Source of the DNA: Sceloporus undulatus
Taxonomy: Eukaryota > Chordata > Lepidosauria > Squamata > Phrynosomatidae
Direction of reading: 5' to 3'
Length of the DNA: 64,000 bases
Assembly: GCF_019175285.1 (NCBI RefSeq)
Contig: NC_056524.1
Span: forward strand, 100,087,070 to 100,151,069
The stretch's first letter is position 1. Every line of letters begins with the position of its first letter. This document shows, piece by piece, positions 12,632 through 27,000 of the stretch. A model generated the notes under the pieces. It saw only the letters and a program-made list of their open reading frames with translations. It ran no database searches and had not been told where the DNA came from. A program made the translations under genes and the position numbers.

Positions 12632-13416
12632 GTAGGGGAACATCCATGACTAGCAATAACCCTAGTCAAAAAGTATTTTCATAGGTAAGACTGAAAGTTC
12701 TGATTTCATGTAAACTTTCTGAACAACGGTTTAAGCATTGCCAGCTGTCTGTCTCACTTGTGTGTGTGTGTGTGTGGGGGGGTCTATTGACCTTATGCAA
12801 CTGCTGTATGGAATCTAATAAGTAAACCAGTCTCCTAAATATCCTCCAAAATATGCACAATACAACTCCAGTGTCTGCAGGACCAGTATTTGTGTCTGAC
12901 TTACCCACTTATGAGTAGTAGTAGTGCTGCACCCTCACCCTTGTTCTGCACAGCAGCAGCTGCCTTCATCATACCCAGCTAGCCAGTCTTCCTTTTCTTC
13001 TTGCAGACAAAAACTGCAGCACCTGCCACTAAGTGCATGGCTTCATGTAGCTGCCCCCTGCCCCTGCCCCAGCATGAAATGGTGCTGGAGGAGGTAGCAG
13101 CAAGCTAGGCATGGCTAAGGATGTTGGATGGCTGCTGTGCAAACCAGGGGGTGGCAGTGGCAGTCCCCCATCATTCTTGTCCGGCAACTGGTCAGGATGG
13201 AGGGGCATATGTGGAGCTTGCCCAATTCCATCGGGAGGGAGGGCTAGCCAGATTTTGCTCCCTTTACATCCAGTCACCTTGGGAGCATTGACTGAGCAGC
13301 CTCATGGCCTTCCTTCTGTTCTCACATGAGACAGTGTGTCACCCACCACTAAAAGAAGCAGACAGTTTCATACAGGCAGGGATGCCATACATCTCTCAAC
13401 AGAGGAAGGAGTATCT
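12632..13416. other. Single-copy spacer at the centre of the inverted repeat
   Basis: These 785 bases separate the arms. The spacer holds a short TG run near 12762-12780, a GC-richer section at about 13040-13290, and no coding signal I can support. It is not itself a perfect palindrome. In TMEM131 terms it lies in the intron upstream of the first exon seen in each arm. Confidence 0.85.
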
Positions 13417-15671
13417 ATTTAAACCATGTAAACATGTTAAAAAACCCAACAACAACAAAAAAATCCAGAGTCTTTTCAATATTCTTCTTAGTTCAATCTA
13501 AGTGGAACCCTCTGCTGACTACTACTGCAAACTAATACTGGTCTGCATCATTACCTAGATCAGGGATGCCAGCTTTGACCTAAATTTTATTTGTATATTT
13601 ATATAAAATAAATAGATGCTTGTGCTCAGGTCAGGTATGTGTGTCTTTAGGTAAGGAGGAAGAGAAGGTAGAGATGGCTGAGATGGTAGAGATTACTACT
13701 TTTGATATAGGACTTATCCTGCTAAGGAAGAATAGTGCCTTTCCCAATTATGACATTTAATCTTCAGTTAAAGAAGCCAGAATTATGATATCCAGATTTC
13801 ACTGAATTCAACTGTCCGGACTGCATCTAAACTTACCCTTACTGCACTCCCAACTTCCACAGTATGACAGAGCAGTTAGGATTTCTAGTATGCATTATGA
13901 AAGTAGTAACCTGTGCAGAAGCTTGTGTTTGAATGATGTCACATACAGAGGTCTAAATATTAGAGGCCTTTCTTTGCACTACTTTCCTTTCTAGATCTCA
14001 GACCTTAGATTTTCTCCTGGACAATCTGTTTGATGAAATATAGTAGCCAAGATAGGAAACATATAAAAACAGAGGGAGAACCTATTTTTTTTCTCATGTA
14101 AAAGGATATTCAGCTAAATTTGATCACTGTAGGCATTGGGACCCATCTGGTTCACACACAGGAAAAAGCTATGAAGCAAGAATGTGAGATTCAGATGGAT
14201 GTTGCAAAAGTAAATGCTTGGATAAATTTATGGAGAATTGGGCCATTAGTAGCTACCGATCAGAATGGCTGTGTGTCGCTTCCAGTATCAGAGGTACTAT
14301 GGCTCTGTATATGAGTGGAATGGGAGTGCAAAATAGAAGGTGTAGTTTCACTCATTTGTTGCTTTCAGGTTTCCCATAGGCAGCAGCTGGTTAGCCACTG
14401 TGTGAACAGAACATTGGGCTAAATAGGCCTTTGGTCTGAATTAATATGATGCTTCTCATGTTCTTAGGATACCTCAGTTTTCAGATGCTGCCCTAAGAAA
14501 AGAAGGTATATAGCCTTTTAGGCCTGATGGATAGAATCCCTCTCTCCAAATTTCCAGGAACTAAAGCATAACTTAAATTGAATCTTCGTACAGCTACCTA
14601 CAACAACAATGAACCAAACGTTGATTACTGTTTCAATCTAAAGTAGCATCCTAGGCTTATTGAAGTAAGTGTCAAAACAGTAGTGTAGTTTAAGTATGTT
14701 TTGACTCTCATAAGGTTAGATGACTTGGCCTTGGCCCCAGCAGGTGATGAAAGGCCCTGCTTCCATTTCAGTGGCCTCTGAGGGACAGAAATGTCGACAA
14801 GCACAGCTTCATCATGTACTTGGTGTCAGTGGCTGGTTAGAGATCCTCTGTTTCAGCTTTCATTGCTCTGGCCTCTGAAGTAGAAAAGAGTATGCAGTAC
14901 CTGCTGAACCTCATCTTTTTTACCACTGCTATCCTGCTTTCTTTATGTGTCTTGTCTATATAGATTAAATATTCTAAATAAATAAATCACTATCTTCAAA
15001 GAATGTCTGTTTTAGAAAACGTTTGTTTTTCTTCTGAGATGGGTCATACTCAGGACAGCAAATACTTGTGGGTGTTAAGACCTTATGATTTATAGGTTGG
15101 TGAGGTACGTAGAATTCTCTCCTAGAGGGTTCTCTTGCTGTAGTTCAGGGCAGTATAATAGGAGCTCTATTGCAGCTCACCAAACCATACATCCCAAGAT
15201 TCCATTGGTGGGAGTCATGTCTATTCAAAACCCAAGCAGTGTGCTTATAAAACTGTACAACAAGTAGTTCTGTGATGTTTCATGTTTAGTAAATACTGCT
15301 GATTTTTTTTTTAAAAAGACCTCATTTTGTATTATTAAATGATTTTCAACTATGTCCTGACTAAATAAAAAAAGCAGTAGAGATAACTTCCACTTTGAAG
15401 ATACAAAGTGAATGGCAGGTCATGATAATGGCCAAATTCAGTTTTTAATATTAGTTGTATTGGTACTTTAGTTTAGCTTTCCTAAAGAAAGTTCTGGAAA
15501 ACTATTCAGAAAACTCTGACATGTAATGACCATAGTAGGGCTTGTTACAGCAGAACTCACAGGACATTTTTCACACATCAAGCATCCTTTGAATGCCAGG
15601 CTGTATTCTTGCAATACTAATACTTCTTAGATTGATAACATGTCTTGGTGTGTATGGTGTTTATTTTTCAG

Positions 15672-15788
15672 AAAATCCTCCCAGGAGGGAATACATCATT
15701 TGATGTAGTTTTTCTTGCAAGAATGGTTGGAAATGTAGAAAACACTTTATTTATTAATACATCTAATCATGGAGTATTTACTTATCAG
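15672..15788 (+). CDS. TMEM131: TMEM131 exon a (right arm)
   Basis: The exon has 39 codons, KILPGGNTSFDVV to GVFTYQ, in phase 0 at both ends. The acceptor is TTTTTCAG and the donor GTAAGAG. It is the first TMEM131 exon I can see. No exon for the preceding family segment was found in the right arm or the spacer. Confidence 0.93.
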
Positions 15789-17999
15789 GTAAGAGGAAAC
15801 TTCATTTTAATAATGCATTGAGCAGTAATCTCAAAACAGGTCACTAAAGGCAAGTAGTCAGCCCTCAACTTTTATAGGGTTTAGGGGCTCAGGATCCCCA
15901 CAATGGTGAAAAAACTGAATATTTTAATCTGTCCCCAAAAAAGCATGAATTCTGCAGACTTTGCTGTTGCAAAAATCCCCACCTCATTCCGAGTTATCCT
16001 CCACCACACTTCTGGTACCAGTCTCTATGCTTTCCCCTCTCTGCCTCCTTGACAGTGCTGCAGAAATCATCAGTGTCGTCCTTCTCTTGAGGAGAAGTAA
16101 GATGACTCTAAAGGAGATTTTTGCTGCAGCAGGGCATGAGCAGTGGCAGCTCGCCTCCCTCCTCTTCTCCGTCTCCTTTCGTATGAGCAGTCCTCTCCAG
16201 CCCATGGTGTGTACAGTCCACAATCGAGGCTGATTCTGTCCGCCACTCTTTTGCCTGCTCCCTCCTCATCCACTTGGATCTTGCTAGCTGGCTCACTTAG
16301 TTTGCTTCACTCAGCCCACACAGGAATGGAGATGGAGAGGAGGAGAACAAAGAAAAGGAGGGCCACACTGCAGGAAATTTTTTTAGCGGTGTTGTCGTGG
16401 CTTGGGGGGTTGGGGACTTAGAGACTTGCGGCAGAGGAGCTACAAACTTGTGAATAAACAAATTTGCCTAAGTAAAATGCACAAAAGGCAAAGGCCAACT
16501 GTATTTAAACTGAAACTAACAGCAGTTTGGGAGAGATTTTGTCCAGTAATCCTGCTCTTGAGTATGGAATAAGATATTGTTTAGCTGGAATATGTTTATA
16601 GAATTTGATATTAAAATATAACACAGACTGGAGGTTGGAGGTCTTTAAACAGAAGCTGGATGGACATCTGTTGGGTATGATTTGATTGAGAGTTCCTGCA
16701 AGGCAGGGGGTTGGACTGGATGGCTCTTGTGGTCTCTTCCAACTCTACGATTCTATGATTCTATGACTGTTTGATGCATATACTGTGTGTTTGAGAGTAC
16801 AGAAACATATTTCAGTACTCTGTACGTCATCAGTTAGCTTTTATAGGAGCAAGCCAGCTGGACAAGTATTAAAACTTCCATCTTGTAAATAAATCCAGTA
16901 CAACATTTAAAATACTCCAGTAACCTATGTTTGATTTAAGAGAGATGATAAGCATGATTGAAGAAGATTGATCATACAATGGCAATTAATACATTCGTTT
17001 TTAAGCATTTCACAGTATTAAAAGTACACATGATAAAGGGTCATTTAAATGACGATGACAGTGTGGCAGAATCAAGATTATCTTAGTGTATGTAAAATAA
17101 TGACAAAAAAACTTAATGAAGTGCTGTTTTTTTAGCAATGGCAGTGTTCACATGCTTAATCATGGTAGTCCAATAATAGTAGTAGCCAAAATAGCAGGGA
17201 ATTAGGGAATGGAAAAATGTCAACATTTTCAATGTCTTCTCTGTTGTGAAAGAGTTGTAATTTAAATGCCGGACAATTATATTTTTAGATAACTTTGTTC
17301 TGTAATAGTTGTTTGTATGAATGATGTAAGACAGAAAAATGTACATATTTCATTGTAACAGCTAATTTAAACATTGCCTAATGCATGCATGCATACCTCG
17401 CAAAAATAAACACATTGGTAGAAAAGAAGATTCTCATTTAATCAAATAGTCAAAAACTATTTGAGTTTTAAAGAGAGAAAGCAGAAAGTAGGTGCACACA
17501 TCATGTCACTGAAAAGTTTCTTTCTTTTTTCCTAAATAGGTGTTTGGTGTAGGAGTACCAAACCCCTACAGATTACGTCCTTTTATAGGGGCAAAAGTTC
17601 CTGTAAATAGCAGTTTTTCTCCTATAATAAATATACACAACCCCCATAGCGAGCCTTTGCAGGTAAGTAAAAGAAAAATAAAATTTATAATTCTTTGTTA
17701 AAGTAATCATAAAATATATATAAACATATTTTAGAACTTCCATGTTCAGTGAACTACAGTTTGTTGCACATGAGGTGTATCTTTTAAAGTTTCAGACTTA
17801 AATATGTTGGTAATGGGGAGTTTTCAGAGTAGCAAATAAATTTTACAAATTGCATATTTTTGCAGATAAGAGAGCTGAATGGATTTATGTTTTTTAAAAG
17901 ACTAAACAATGTAGAAGTTGTGGATTGTATGAACAGCTTTGGCTCCTAAAGTATAGAAGATTGTTAAACTGATATATTGCTATAAATCTGAGTGGGAGA

Positions 18000-18047
<48 letters not shown>

Positions 18048-21000
18048 TAGGCACAGAGAAAGTACTGGTGCTGAGATTTTTAAAAATCCTTTCCCTTAGT
18101 GTTGACTTCACATTTCAAAAGCAAGGAATTCTTTTAGCAATCTGCTAGGGCTTCTATATGCTTTGCCATTTTACCTCTGTAAGCCCATAACTGCTTCATT
18201 GTGTTAGGTTTCAACTTAGGTTTTACTGCTGTCAATTATGAAGCTATAATTTTATATTTGGCTGTTTTACAGGTGGTAGAAATGTATTCAAGTGGAGGAG
18301 ATCTCCACCTAGAACTTCCCACTGGCCAACAAGGGGGTACAAGAAAATTATGGGTGAGTGATATAAATGCTAGCTTTTTCATGCCGAGTTGTTAAGTTGT
18401 TGCAAAAATCATCCTGCAGCATCTTTAAAAACTAATGCATTTCTTGTGGCATCAGTTTGCATGGATCAAAGCATCATCAGACATATGGTTATCCTCAGCA
18501 ACTCATGATACCACTACATGAACATAAATGTGCATGCACACATATGCACACACATGTTCATACATTCCTTGCTCTCTGGGAATGTATATTTAGTGAGGGA
18601 TTTACAGCAAACTACCTAGAACATACTATATAAATCAGGGAGAAGCAAAGTACAGCTTTAGGGCCACATGCACCTTGCCAGGGCAGTTTCTGTGGCTCCG
18701 ACTCCATCTGATTTCCTTGCCCCAACCTATTTCTGGCAAATTAGGGGACTTGCCTCTCATGGAAACTTCCTGCTGTAGTAGTTCATCCCTTAATAAGTTG
18801 TGGGTTTGAAGTTTAACATCAATAATGGCCATTCTAAAAAAATCAAAAGTAGACCTCTGGCCACTTCTAAGTTTATTTTTTATTTTTATTTTGAGGGGTA
18901 CTTTTGGCAGTCCTGGGACAGAAAACTGGGACTGAAAAGTTGTTCACCTCTAATTAGAATACCAGAGCAGTCTTTCATTTCTTTGTGATAAAATGTTACA
19001 AGTGTTAATGGTTGTTTCCCAGCAGACAGAGTCCTAACCTCCTGTATTCTGGCATACAGGATACAGGATGCTAGGACCCTCGTCTGCTGGAAATGAACGT
19101 ATCACGGGTAAGTACCAACATTCGTTTTTCCAAGATTTTTTTTATATTATACTCTTCAAATTTAAATTCCCTTGTGACATTATGAGGTGATGTGTCTTCA
19201 TGCCTTCTCATTGTTTTACATTAGCCTCCTTCCCCTCAAAAAAACCCGGTTAACTTCAGTGCAACCAAGCAAAGCAACTGTATTATTGCATTTGGCTGAG
19301 GACCCCGTTAATTGCTTTTGCTAAAAGGTACTATCTGTACTGCATGGAAGTACAGATTACTTGTAGCTTCCCTAGGGCTTATGTAGTTTTGGCCTTTCAT
19401 ATTATCCCTATCAAAATGACTGGCATCTTGAGTATAACCAATGGTTATATCCCTAATTAGAGTATAAATAGTCCATAAGTCCTAATTCTAAGCTTGTTGT
19501 GTTTTTTTCAAACTGCTTGAGAAACTTGCACACACTTTTGATTTTAGCTTGTTCATTTCCTTAAAAAGCCGTAATAATGAGGGGGTATCATAAAATTTTA
19601 ATTATCGCCTTTAAAAAAGTTTGACAGAAAGTTTACTTTGATTTGTAGTTTTTAACTTTTCTTTACATAGTCACCTTTCAGATTTACGCATTTCCCCCAG
19701 CATTTCTTGACTCTCCAAATACTATTATTGTAGAGGTCTGCAGATTGCACCTTAAACCACTCTTTCACTTCATGAATGACGTCATTTTTGTTGTCAAATT
19801 GGCAACCCTGCAATGGATTTTTCATTTCTGGGAACAAGAAAAAGTCACTTGGTGCAAAGTTGGGAGAATAAGATGAGTGCTGCAGAATCTCAAAGCCACA
19901 TGCCCTTGCTCTGTTAACTACAACTCAAGTGAGCTGGTGCATTGTCAGCTAGGAGATGAATGCCTCTGGAGAGCATTTCTTTTTCAGAGCATCTCACAGC
20001 TCATCCAGAAGATTGCTGTACTATATGCCAGTGATGGTTTGTCCCTTTGCAAGGTAATCTGTGAGAATGACTCCCCGAAAGTCCCAAAAAACTGAGGGCA
20101 TGACCTCCCCTGCTGACTTTTACATCTTTTCCTTTTTGTGGGGAGGAGAATCGGCATGCTTCCACTCCATGCTCGTGGTTTTGGTCTCTGGATCATGCTG
20201 ATAGATCCAAGATTCATCCATGGTTATCAGATGACCAAAAAAAAAATCTTCTTCATCTTGTTCCAACAGTGTCAACATCTGTCTTGATAGGTCATGCCAT
20301 GTTTGTTTCTGGAAAGGGGTTAGCAAATGTAGAACCCTGTGTGTAGACACCTTAGACAAGTACAGTTCATCATGAATAATTTTCCACACGCTGCCTTAAC
20401 TGAGACCAGTTTCATTCATGATCATTTAGATGGTTATTCATCTATCTTCCTGGATTAAACACTCCACTTTCTTCACTGCAGCCACATTGTCTGTCAGTTA
20501 TGGTCTTCCAGGTTTTGGCTCATCTGTGAGGGACATGTGACCAGTTTGGCAATTCCTTTTCCACCTCACAATAGTGTCATAAGATGGGCAATCGTTTCCA
20601 TAAACTACCATAATCTCATCATGAATTTGCCGGGCACTGTTACCCTTCAAATGCAGGAACTTTTTCACTCTGCAAGCCTCAGTCTTCTCCATCTTAGCAC
20701 TTTAGTCACTTCTGGCACAACCTGTAACACAAATAAAGGACACAATGAGCTGATTTTCTCAACATCATGCACTTAGGGATCAATGATGATACTGATAAAA
20801 TTTCATCAATATACCTTTATCAATATACTGTACCTTTCACCAATATATCACTTCTGGCTGATAATTATTACTTTACAGTACCCCCTTGTATTCATCGTCT
20901 TCTAACTGTGTTGTGATCTTTTTACTATATTGTCTTCCTAATTATGTTCAATTGCCTTGTTTTAACAGGAAATCCCCCCCTATGAAACTAAAGGAGTTAT

Positions 21001-24000
21001 GAGAGCCAGTTTTTCTTCAAGGGAAGCAGATAATTACACAGCCTTCATTCGAATAAAAACAAATGCCTCAGATAGCACAGAGTTCATTATTCTTCCAGTA
21101 GAGGTAGAAGTCACAACAGGTTTGTGAACATATAATGTGAATCTGCTCCGTGTATTTCTCTGCTGCAGTGGGGAAGATGACTTAATATGTGTTGTCCTTT
21201 TTTAAAGCCCCAGGAATTTATTCTTCAACAGAAATGCTGGATTTTGGTACATTACGAACACAAGGTAAGCCCTATATTTGAATATTCTTTAACTTCATAT
21301 TGAGTAGATGTCTCACTTTTGTAATGCATAAATGATAGCCTAGCATGCTCCTATTTGTGAGTGATTTCAGTGCAAGAAGTAGAACACAGTGTGCATCCCC
21401 ACAGTACTCATATGCAAACTGAAATCAACAAGAAAGCTTTTTTATACTAAAGCTCAGTGTGCACACGTAGAAGGCAGAGCAGAACACCAATATTTCCCTG
21501 ATATGTTTGGTGAAAATAGTCCATGTGCAACATTTAGCTGTGAAGAGCCATACAAATGTTGAAGAAATTAAACAACGTGTGGCATTAAAGAAGAGATGGA
21601 ATGCAAACAATTTTCAATTTTTTGAGCTATTTCTGAATTGTATTTATTTATATTTAATGCTTATATACAGTGGCTCTGCCAATTGGGACTTAAAATTGGA
21701 TTCAGGTGAAATTCTCCTTCTGAATCATTGAAGAGAAGGGACTTTTCAAAAAGTGGGGCTCCAGTGTATCCAGTCATCATTAGTGATCACACTGCAGACA
21801 GCATACAGTGGTGTTCTTCAAAACTGCTTCCATTCTGTAATGTGGACAGTTAAGTAAATTGTTAGGATATTTGTAATAAAAATCTTGTGCTGAAATGTTA
21901 CTTAAAAGAATTCAGTTTTGTGCATTGAGCCTTATTGCCTTTTTTCTTGGGTTTCAACAGATCTGCCCAAAATTTTGAATCTGCATTTGTTAAATTCAGG
22001 AACAAAGGATGTGCCAATAACAGTAAGCACTGTCTGTTTAATTTTCTAATCTCATTATAATTTTCATTTTTATGTACCTAAAATAACATGAGTGCATTAA
22101 ATATCAAAATCTGAGTTTTGTTAACTCCCTCCCATCCACTACTCTGACCAATCCTCAGCGTTGAAGCTCATGTTTGTATTTTTCAGATATACTCAGCCAA
22201 TGTCTCTACACTGCAGGAGTCAAAAAATTTGACTTTCCATATGTTGTTGGATTGAAGCTCTCATCAATCCTTCCACTACAATCAATTGTGAGGGATAATG
22301 GGAATTCCAATCTAACAACATATAGAAATACACTATAATGGATCCCCTTTCCAGGCTGTTCCTAACCCTTGGTCTCCTTTCACTCACCTTTTCCCCTTTC
22401 TCCTCAAGATCCCTCCCTGGATCAGGTACTTGGGCCTTAAAGGTGATCTATGGACCAGTGGCTGTGTTGATCATACTCTATCAAAATTTAACAGGAGTAG
22501 CCAGACACAGTTGTAAAAAAAAGAATAAACAAGTAGAAGTTTATTAATATACGACTAGATCATACATCAGCTCTTGAAGTATTGTATCATTCACAACTCC
22601 TCAAAAACGTGCCAAATTCTTTCCCCTGGCTGATTGTCCTAACTCTGTTATGGCTTTTTTCCTTATCTCTAGGCCATCTTTCTCCTCTCTGCTTTCTGTC
22701 AGGGACAAGCCTCAGTTTTGTATCTTGTCTCCCTTGTAGCCTCCTTTCGCAGCATTCCCTGACTCCAACCCAGCTTGCCTACCTTCTCTTCACAGACACA
22801 CATTGCACATTCCCACATTACAATACCCATCTAATGAATACTTTAAGGTTACATTATAAGCTACTTAAATGATTGCTACTATAATGTTGCATTAAAATAA
22901 GAAGTGATAATCAGGAGGTGATTGAATTTTAGAGGAAGCTGCGAGGTTAGGAAGAAGATCCACATTTACACAAGGAACAGGGCCCTCTTTATTTTGGGAA
23001 CTCTCTGGCACATCCACCCCAGATTTGTGCACCACTGATAAGAAAAGAATAATATTTCTGGAGGAAAGAGTAACTGTTGTAATCTGGCCCTGAAGGTAGA
23101 TGGATCTAGATGATTTTTGCAAACCTTTGGACTTTCTATTTTACATACTTGGCACTCCTATTAGAGTTCTAATGAATGTATTGGAGGTGCCCTCTTCTGC
23201 TGAATATAACCCATTCAGTCCATTGGTTTTATCGTTTGATGTGGGTCCTAGAGCAGTTGAGAAATGGCAATTTGAAAGTAAGAGCAGTTGACAGGCTGTG
23301 TCCAGGAAGAGGTTAATATTTCTATGCAAGGGAGATAGCTGTTGACCACTTTAAAGAAACTGAGACTCTTCCAAAGAAGCCAACTCTACCTCCTCATCAC
23401 CACCACTACAGATTATTAAAGTCAGTGAATAATTGTAAAGACTCAATTTTCAGCCAGTGTGCTTGAGAGAAGGCAGTTGATGTGAATGTTACCCCAAATT
23501 TTCAGGATCCTTAGTCCAGTGATCTTTGTGTAGTCCAGCAGCATCTCATGTGCTTACTTTCTTGTGCATGTGGAAAGCAAGCACAATTCTATACTTATAT
23601 CTGCTGTATTTCTGAAATGCATCTTTTAATCTCTTGAATTTTAGCTTTGTTTTGTCTCTTTCACGGAGCAAGTAACGGTGATCATGATGAGAGATTATAT
23701 CGGGTCTTGGTTTACATAAAGTCATTTCCCTCTCTAACTTTACTAAAGGACTCAGGAACTGGAACTGGTACTATACAGCCCTTTGAGCTGGGCTCAAAAT
23801 CAGGCACAGAAAGTCTAGTACTGTATCTCACTAATTTTGTTTTTGTAATCACCAGTGATAAAATTGCTTTCTTATAAAATGTACAATATATAGGATACAG
23901 TCTCACAAACTCCATCAAGGAGCATTAACTTACATGTATTCGGTCTCTAGATGTAGTTTTAGGCTTAGTCTCATAAACTCATGAGTCTGTCCTGTTCCCT

Positions 24001-27000
24001 ATTCTTTAGATAATAATGTGCTGAAAAAAGTATATTTCTCACTCTGTACTGTTAGGCTTATGGCAGAAAGATTGCCTGTATTAAGTAAAGAACTAAAATC
24101 ACTAATGCTCTTCAGCAGTGCAGCACAATTTTTTTTTTTTGAAGATTCTGGTTGATGGCTTCACTCTTTTTGGACAAGGGTGATATACGTATGTTAAACT
24201 ACTTAGCAGAAGATGATACAACAATGCACTCAGTAGTATATGAAAACCTCATTCTCTGATATTTCCCTCCAATCTTGCTGAAAGAATATTGGATATATAT
24301 ATATATATATATGATCTCATTCTGCAGAGTCCTGGTGTTTTATGAAGTCGAAGGCTTTCATGGCCGGCATCCATAGTTTTTTGTGGGTTTTTCGGGCTAT
24401 GTGGCCATGTTCTAGAAGAGTTTCTCTGAAGATGCCAGCCACAGATACTGGCGAAACGACAGGAAGAAACTCTTCTAGAACATGGCCACATAGCCCGAAA
24501 AACCCACAAAAAAACTTCTGGTGTTTTGATTACCATAATGCTCAGATTTCTGCTACCATCATTGTAAAGTGGCTTTTCCTTCAGATTTCCTTGTAAACAA
24601 AGAGCTCTGGTGGAAGAGAATAGAGTTCTCCACCAGAGGAAGAGTTTTGGAGTTCTGTTCCAGCACAGTTTAGAAACAAGGAAGAAACTGGTTACAGACT
24701 TCATGCTAATGTCATGAGAAAGGCCAAGACTATATTTAGCAGAAATCTAATCTCGATATCCGTAGAACTAAATTCCTTCAGGACTCACTAATAGTATTGT
24801 TGCCAATTACTATAGTAATAAAAAGCTTATATATAATAACCTTTAATATTGAAGCCTATGGAACTATGCACAACTTTAAAAGAAAAATAACAATTTATAA
24901 TATTGAAGAGCTGTAAAGCTTTTATAGCTTTTCTGTTTATGTGCCATAAACCCTTAGAGATTTTCTTTACATTTCATTGTGCACCTCCCTTAATAATAAT
25001 TTATATTGTACTGTATCTTCACAGTTAAGCTTTCATTATAGGGAAAAATCTAAAATTCTTTGAGCTGACCTCTTTTCAGACAGCAAGTCTTCCTGCATGG
25101 AGGCTGAGATTTTGGGAGAAAGGTGGGGTTCCAAATAGGTCTGTTTCACCAACTGTGTATATTCCATTTGTGGACAGGCCCCCATTGGACTTCATGGTAC
25201 TGAGAATTTCTGTTGTTCTGTAATAGAATCCAGTATTTCACCAGCAGAACTTCTGAAAGTTTCTTTACTTCCTTCCTGCGACCCTCTATTCCTTTACATT
25301 ATGAGAGAAAGAAAAGCTTCTTCCTTTCCATTTTTCTATATCATGCATAATTTTCTACACTTATAGCATGTCTCCATAATGATCTCCCAAGTGTGCCTTT
25401 TTTAATAAGTAAACACTTGTAAAGTGACACGATGGTGGTTCTTACAGTAGTGCTGCAAATTCTGTGGACCTCCAGCTATTTCTGAATTACAACTCCCATC
25501 ATCCCTCATATTTGTCATGCTTACTGAAGCTAGAAATTGGGAGTCCATAATCTGAAGGGCCACAGATTCCCTAAGAAACTTCAACAGGTTTTCAGCATAT
25601 TCTTTTAAAAAATCATAACAGCTGTAGGTTGGTTTGTTATCAGTAAATACTAGTTAAGTAATGCTTTGTTTTACAGAGCATTAGACCCACACCACAGAAT
25701 GAAGCTGTCACAGTACATTTCAAGCCAGTTACGTTGCGAGCTTCTGAAAGTAAATATACCAAAGTTGCAAGCATTAGTTTTGATGGTAAGTACTGTTGTT
25801 GTTTAACCCTTTTTTGTTGATGATGGGATTTAATATGTTTTGACAACTATATTGTCCTTCCCATTTAGTAGTTGAAATGTTTTTTTGTGTGGATGGCTGA
25901 ATAAATATATTGCTAATTGGAGTCTGTGCTGACCTTTTGAAAGTATTTACTGTTTAGACTAGTTTAAATAACGACGGCAAATTCTTACTCTACTTTTGTA
26001 TAGCAAAAATTCCATTGTCTTTCTGATTCACTGAATTTTGATGCTAGTCTAAAATGTTAAATTTTGCTGTTCATTGCCTATGAGTGAAAAGTGTGAAAAG
26101 GAAGACATTGAAAGTCTAGCCTTGTCTTTGGGGTTAAAACAGCATGCACAGATGTTTCTGTACCTATGATCTTCCTTAAGCCATTTAAACTCATCAGGTA
26201 GCTAGTAAACAACAACATTCAGATTTCAGAACTAAAGAGTGGTTCATCCTAATAGATCAGCTGCATGCCTTGGTTACAAAACATTTAATAGCTCAAAGTA
26301 AGAGCATAATAGTTCTTGGTCAACCAAAGCTGTAACACTGATACTTACTAGAGTGAAGTAAAAATGTTTCAAGTCTGTATGTGCGTATAATAACAGTGTT
26401 TTGTTTTGATCCATATATGTATTTATAGCATCAAAAGCAAAACGGCCTCCACAGTTTTCAGGAAAAATAACTGTGAAAGCAAAAGAGAAGAGCTATTCAA
26501 AACTTGAAATTCCGTATCAAGCAGAAGTATTAGATGGGTAAGATTGTGTTGGAATGCAATCAAAAGAACCTGTTTTACATTTATGTATGTGCACATAATT
26601 TTTTAGACATACAGGCTGAGTATCTTATCCAGAATTCCAAAATCCTAAATACTCCAAAAATCCAAAACCTTTTGAGCTATGTACTTGTACTGTACAGTAT
26701 TTGCGAGGCTATAGAGATATGCAAAATGTCAGGAGGTATGGATCCATACCAAACATTACACTTGGAGTCCCTCAGTCTCTCTCCAGGCTCATTATATCTA
26801 ATTAGGGAGAAGTTGTAAATTTGGATTTGGTGACGACTGGGAATCAGGTATAGGACTGTGGCACTTTATTTTAGGCATACATTGGTGGTCATAAAATAAG
26901 ATGAACAATACAGAAAAATAATTTATCTCCAATAGATTCAAATAATTTAGCTGTAGTCGTTTGCCCAACCAGTTCTGTTATTACTATGTACTACGAACTG

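Larger units (their letters stand above)
13417..26048. repeat. Right arm of the 12.6-kb inverted repeat
   Basis: This is the mirror image of 1-12631. The match starts at the TTTAAACCATG stretch at 13418, which pairs with the end of the left arm at 12630, and runs to the base that pairs with position 1 of the window. Sequence beyond 26048 continues the TMEM131 gene and has no partner in the window. Exons, introns and an inserted mariner element are all shared with the left arm. The duplication therefore happened after the mariner insertion and after intron evolution, if it is real. Confidence 0.97.

Noticed and set aside
1-26048. Reading the inverted repeat as a transposon or viral element with giant terminal repeats
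   Set aside because: The arms contain ordinary exons and introns of a host gene. There are no element ends, no target duplication and no replication genes.
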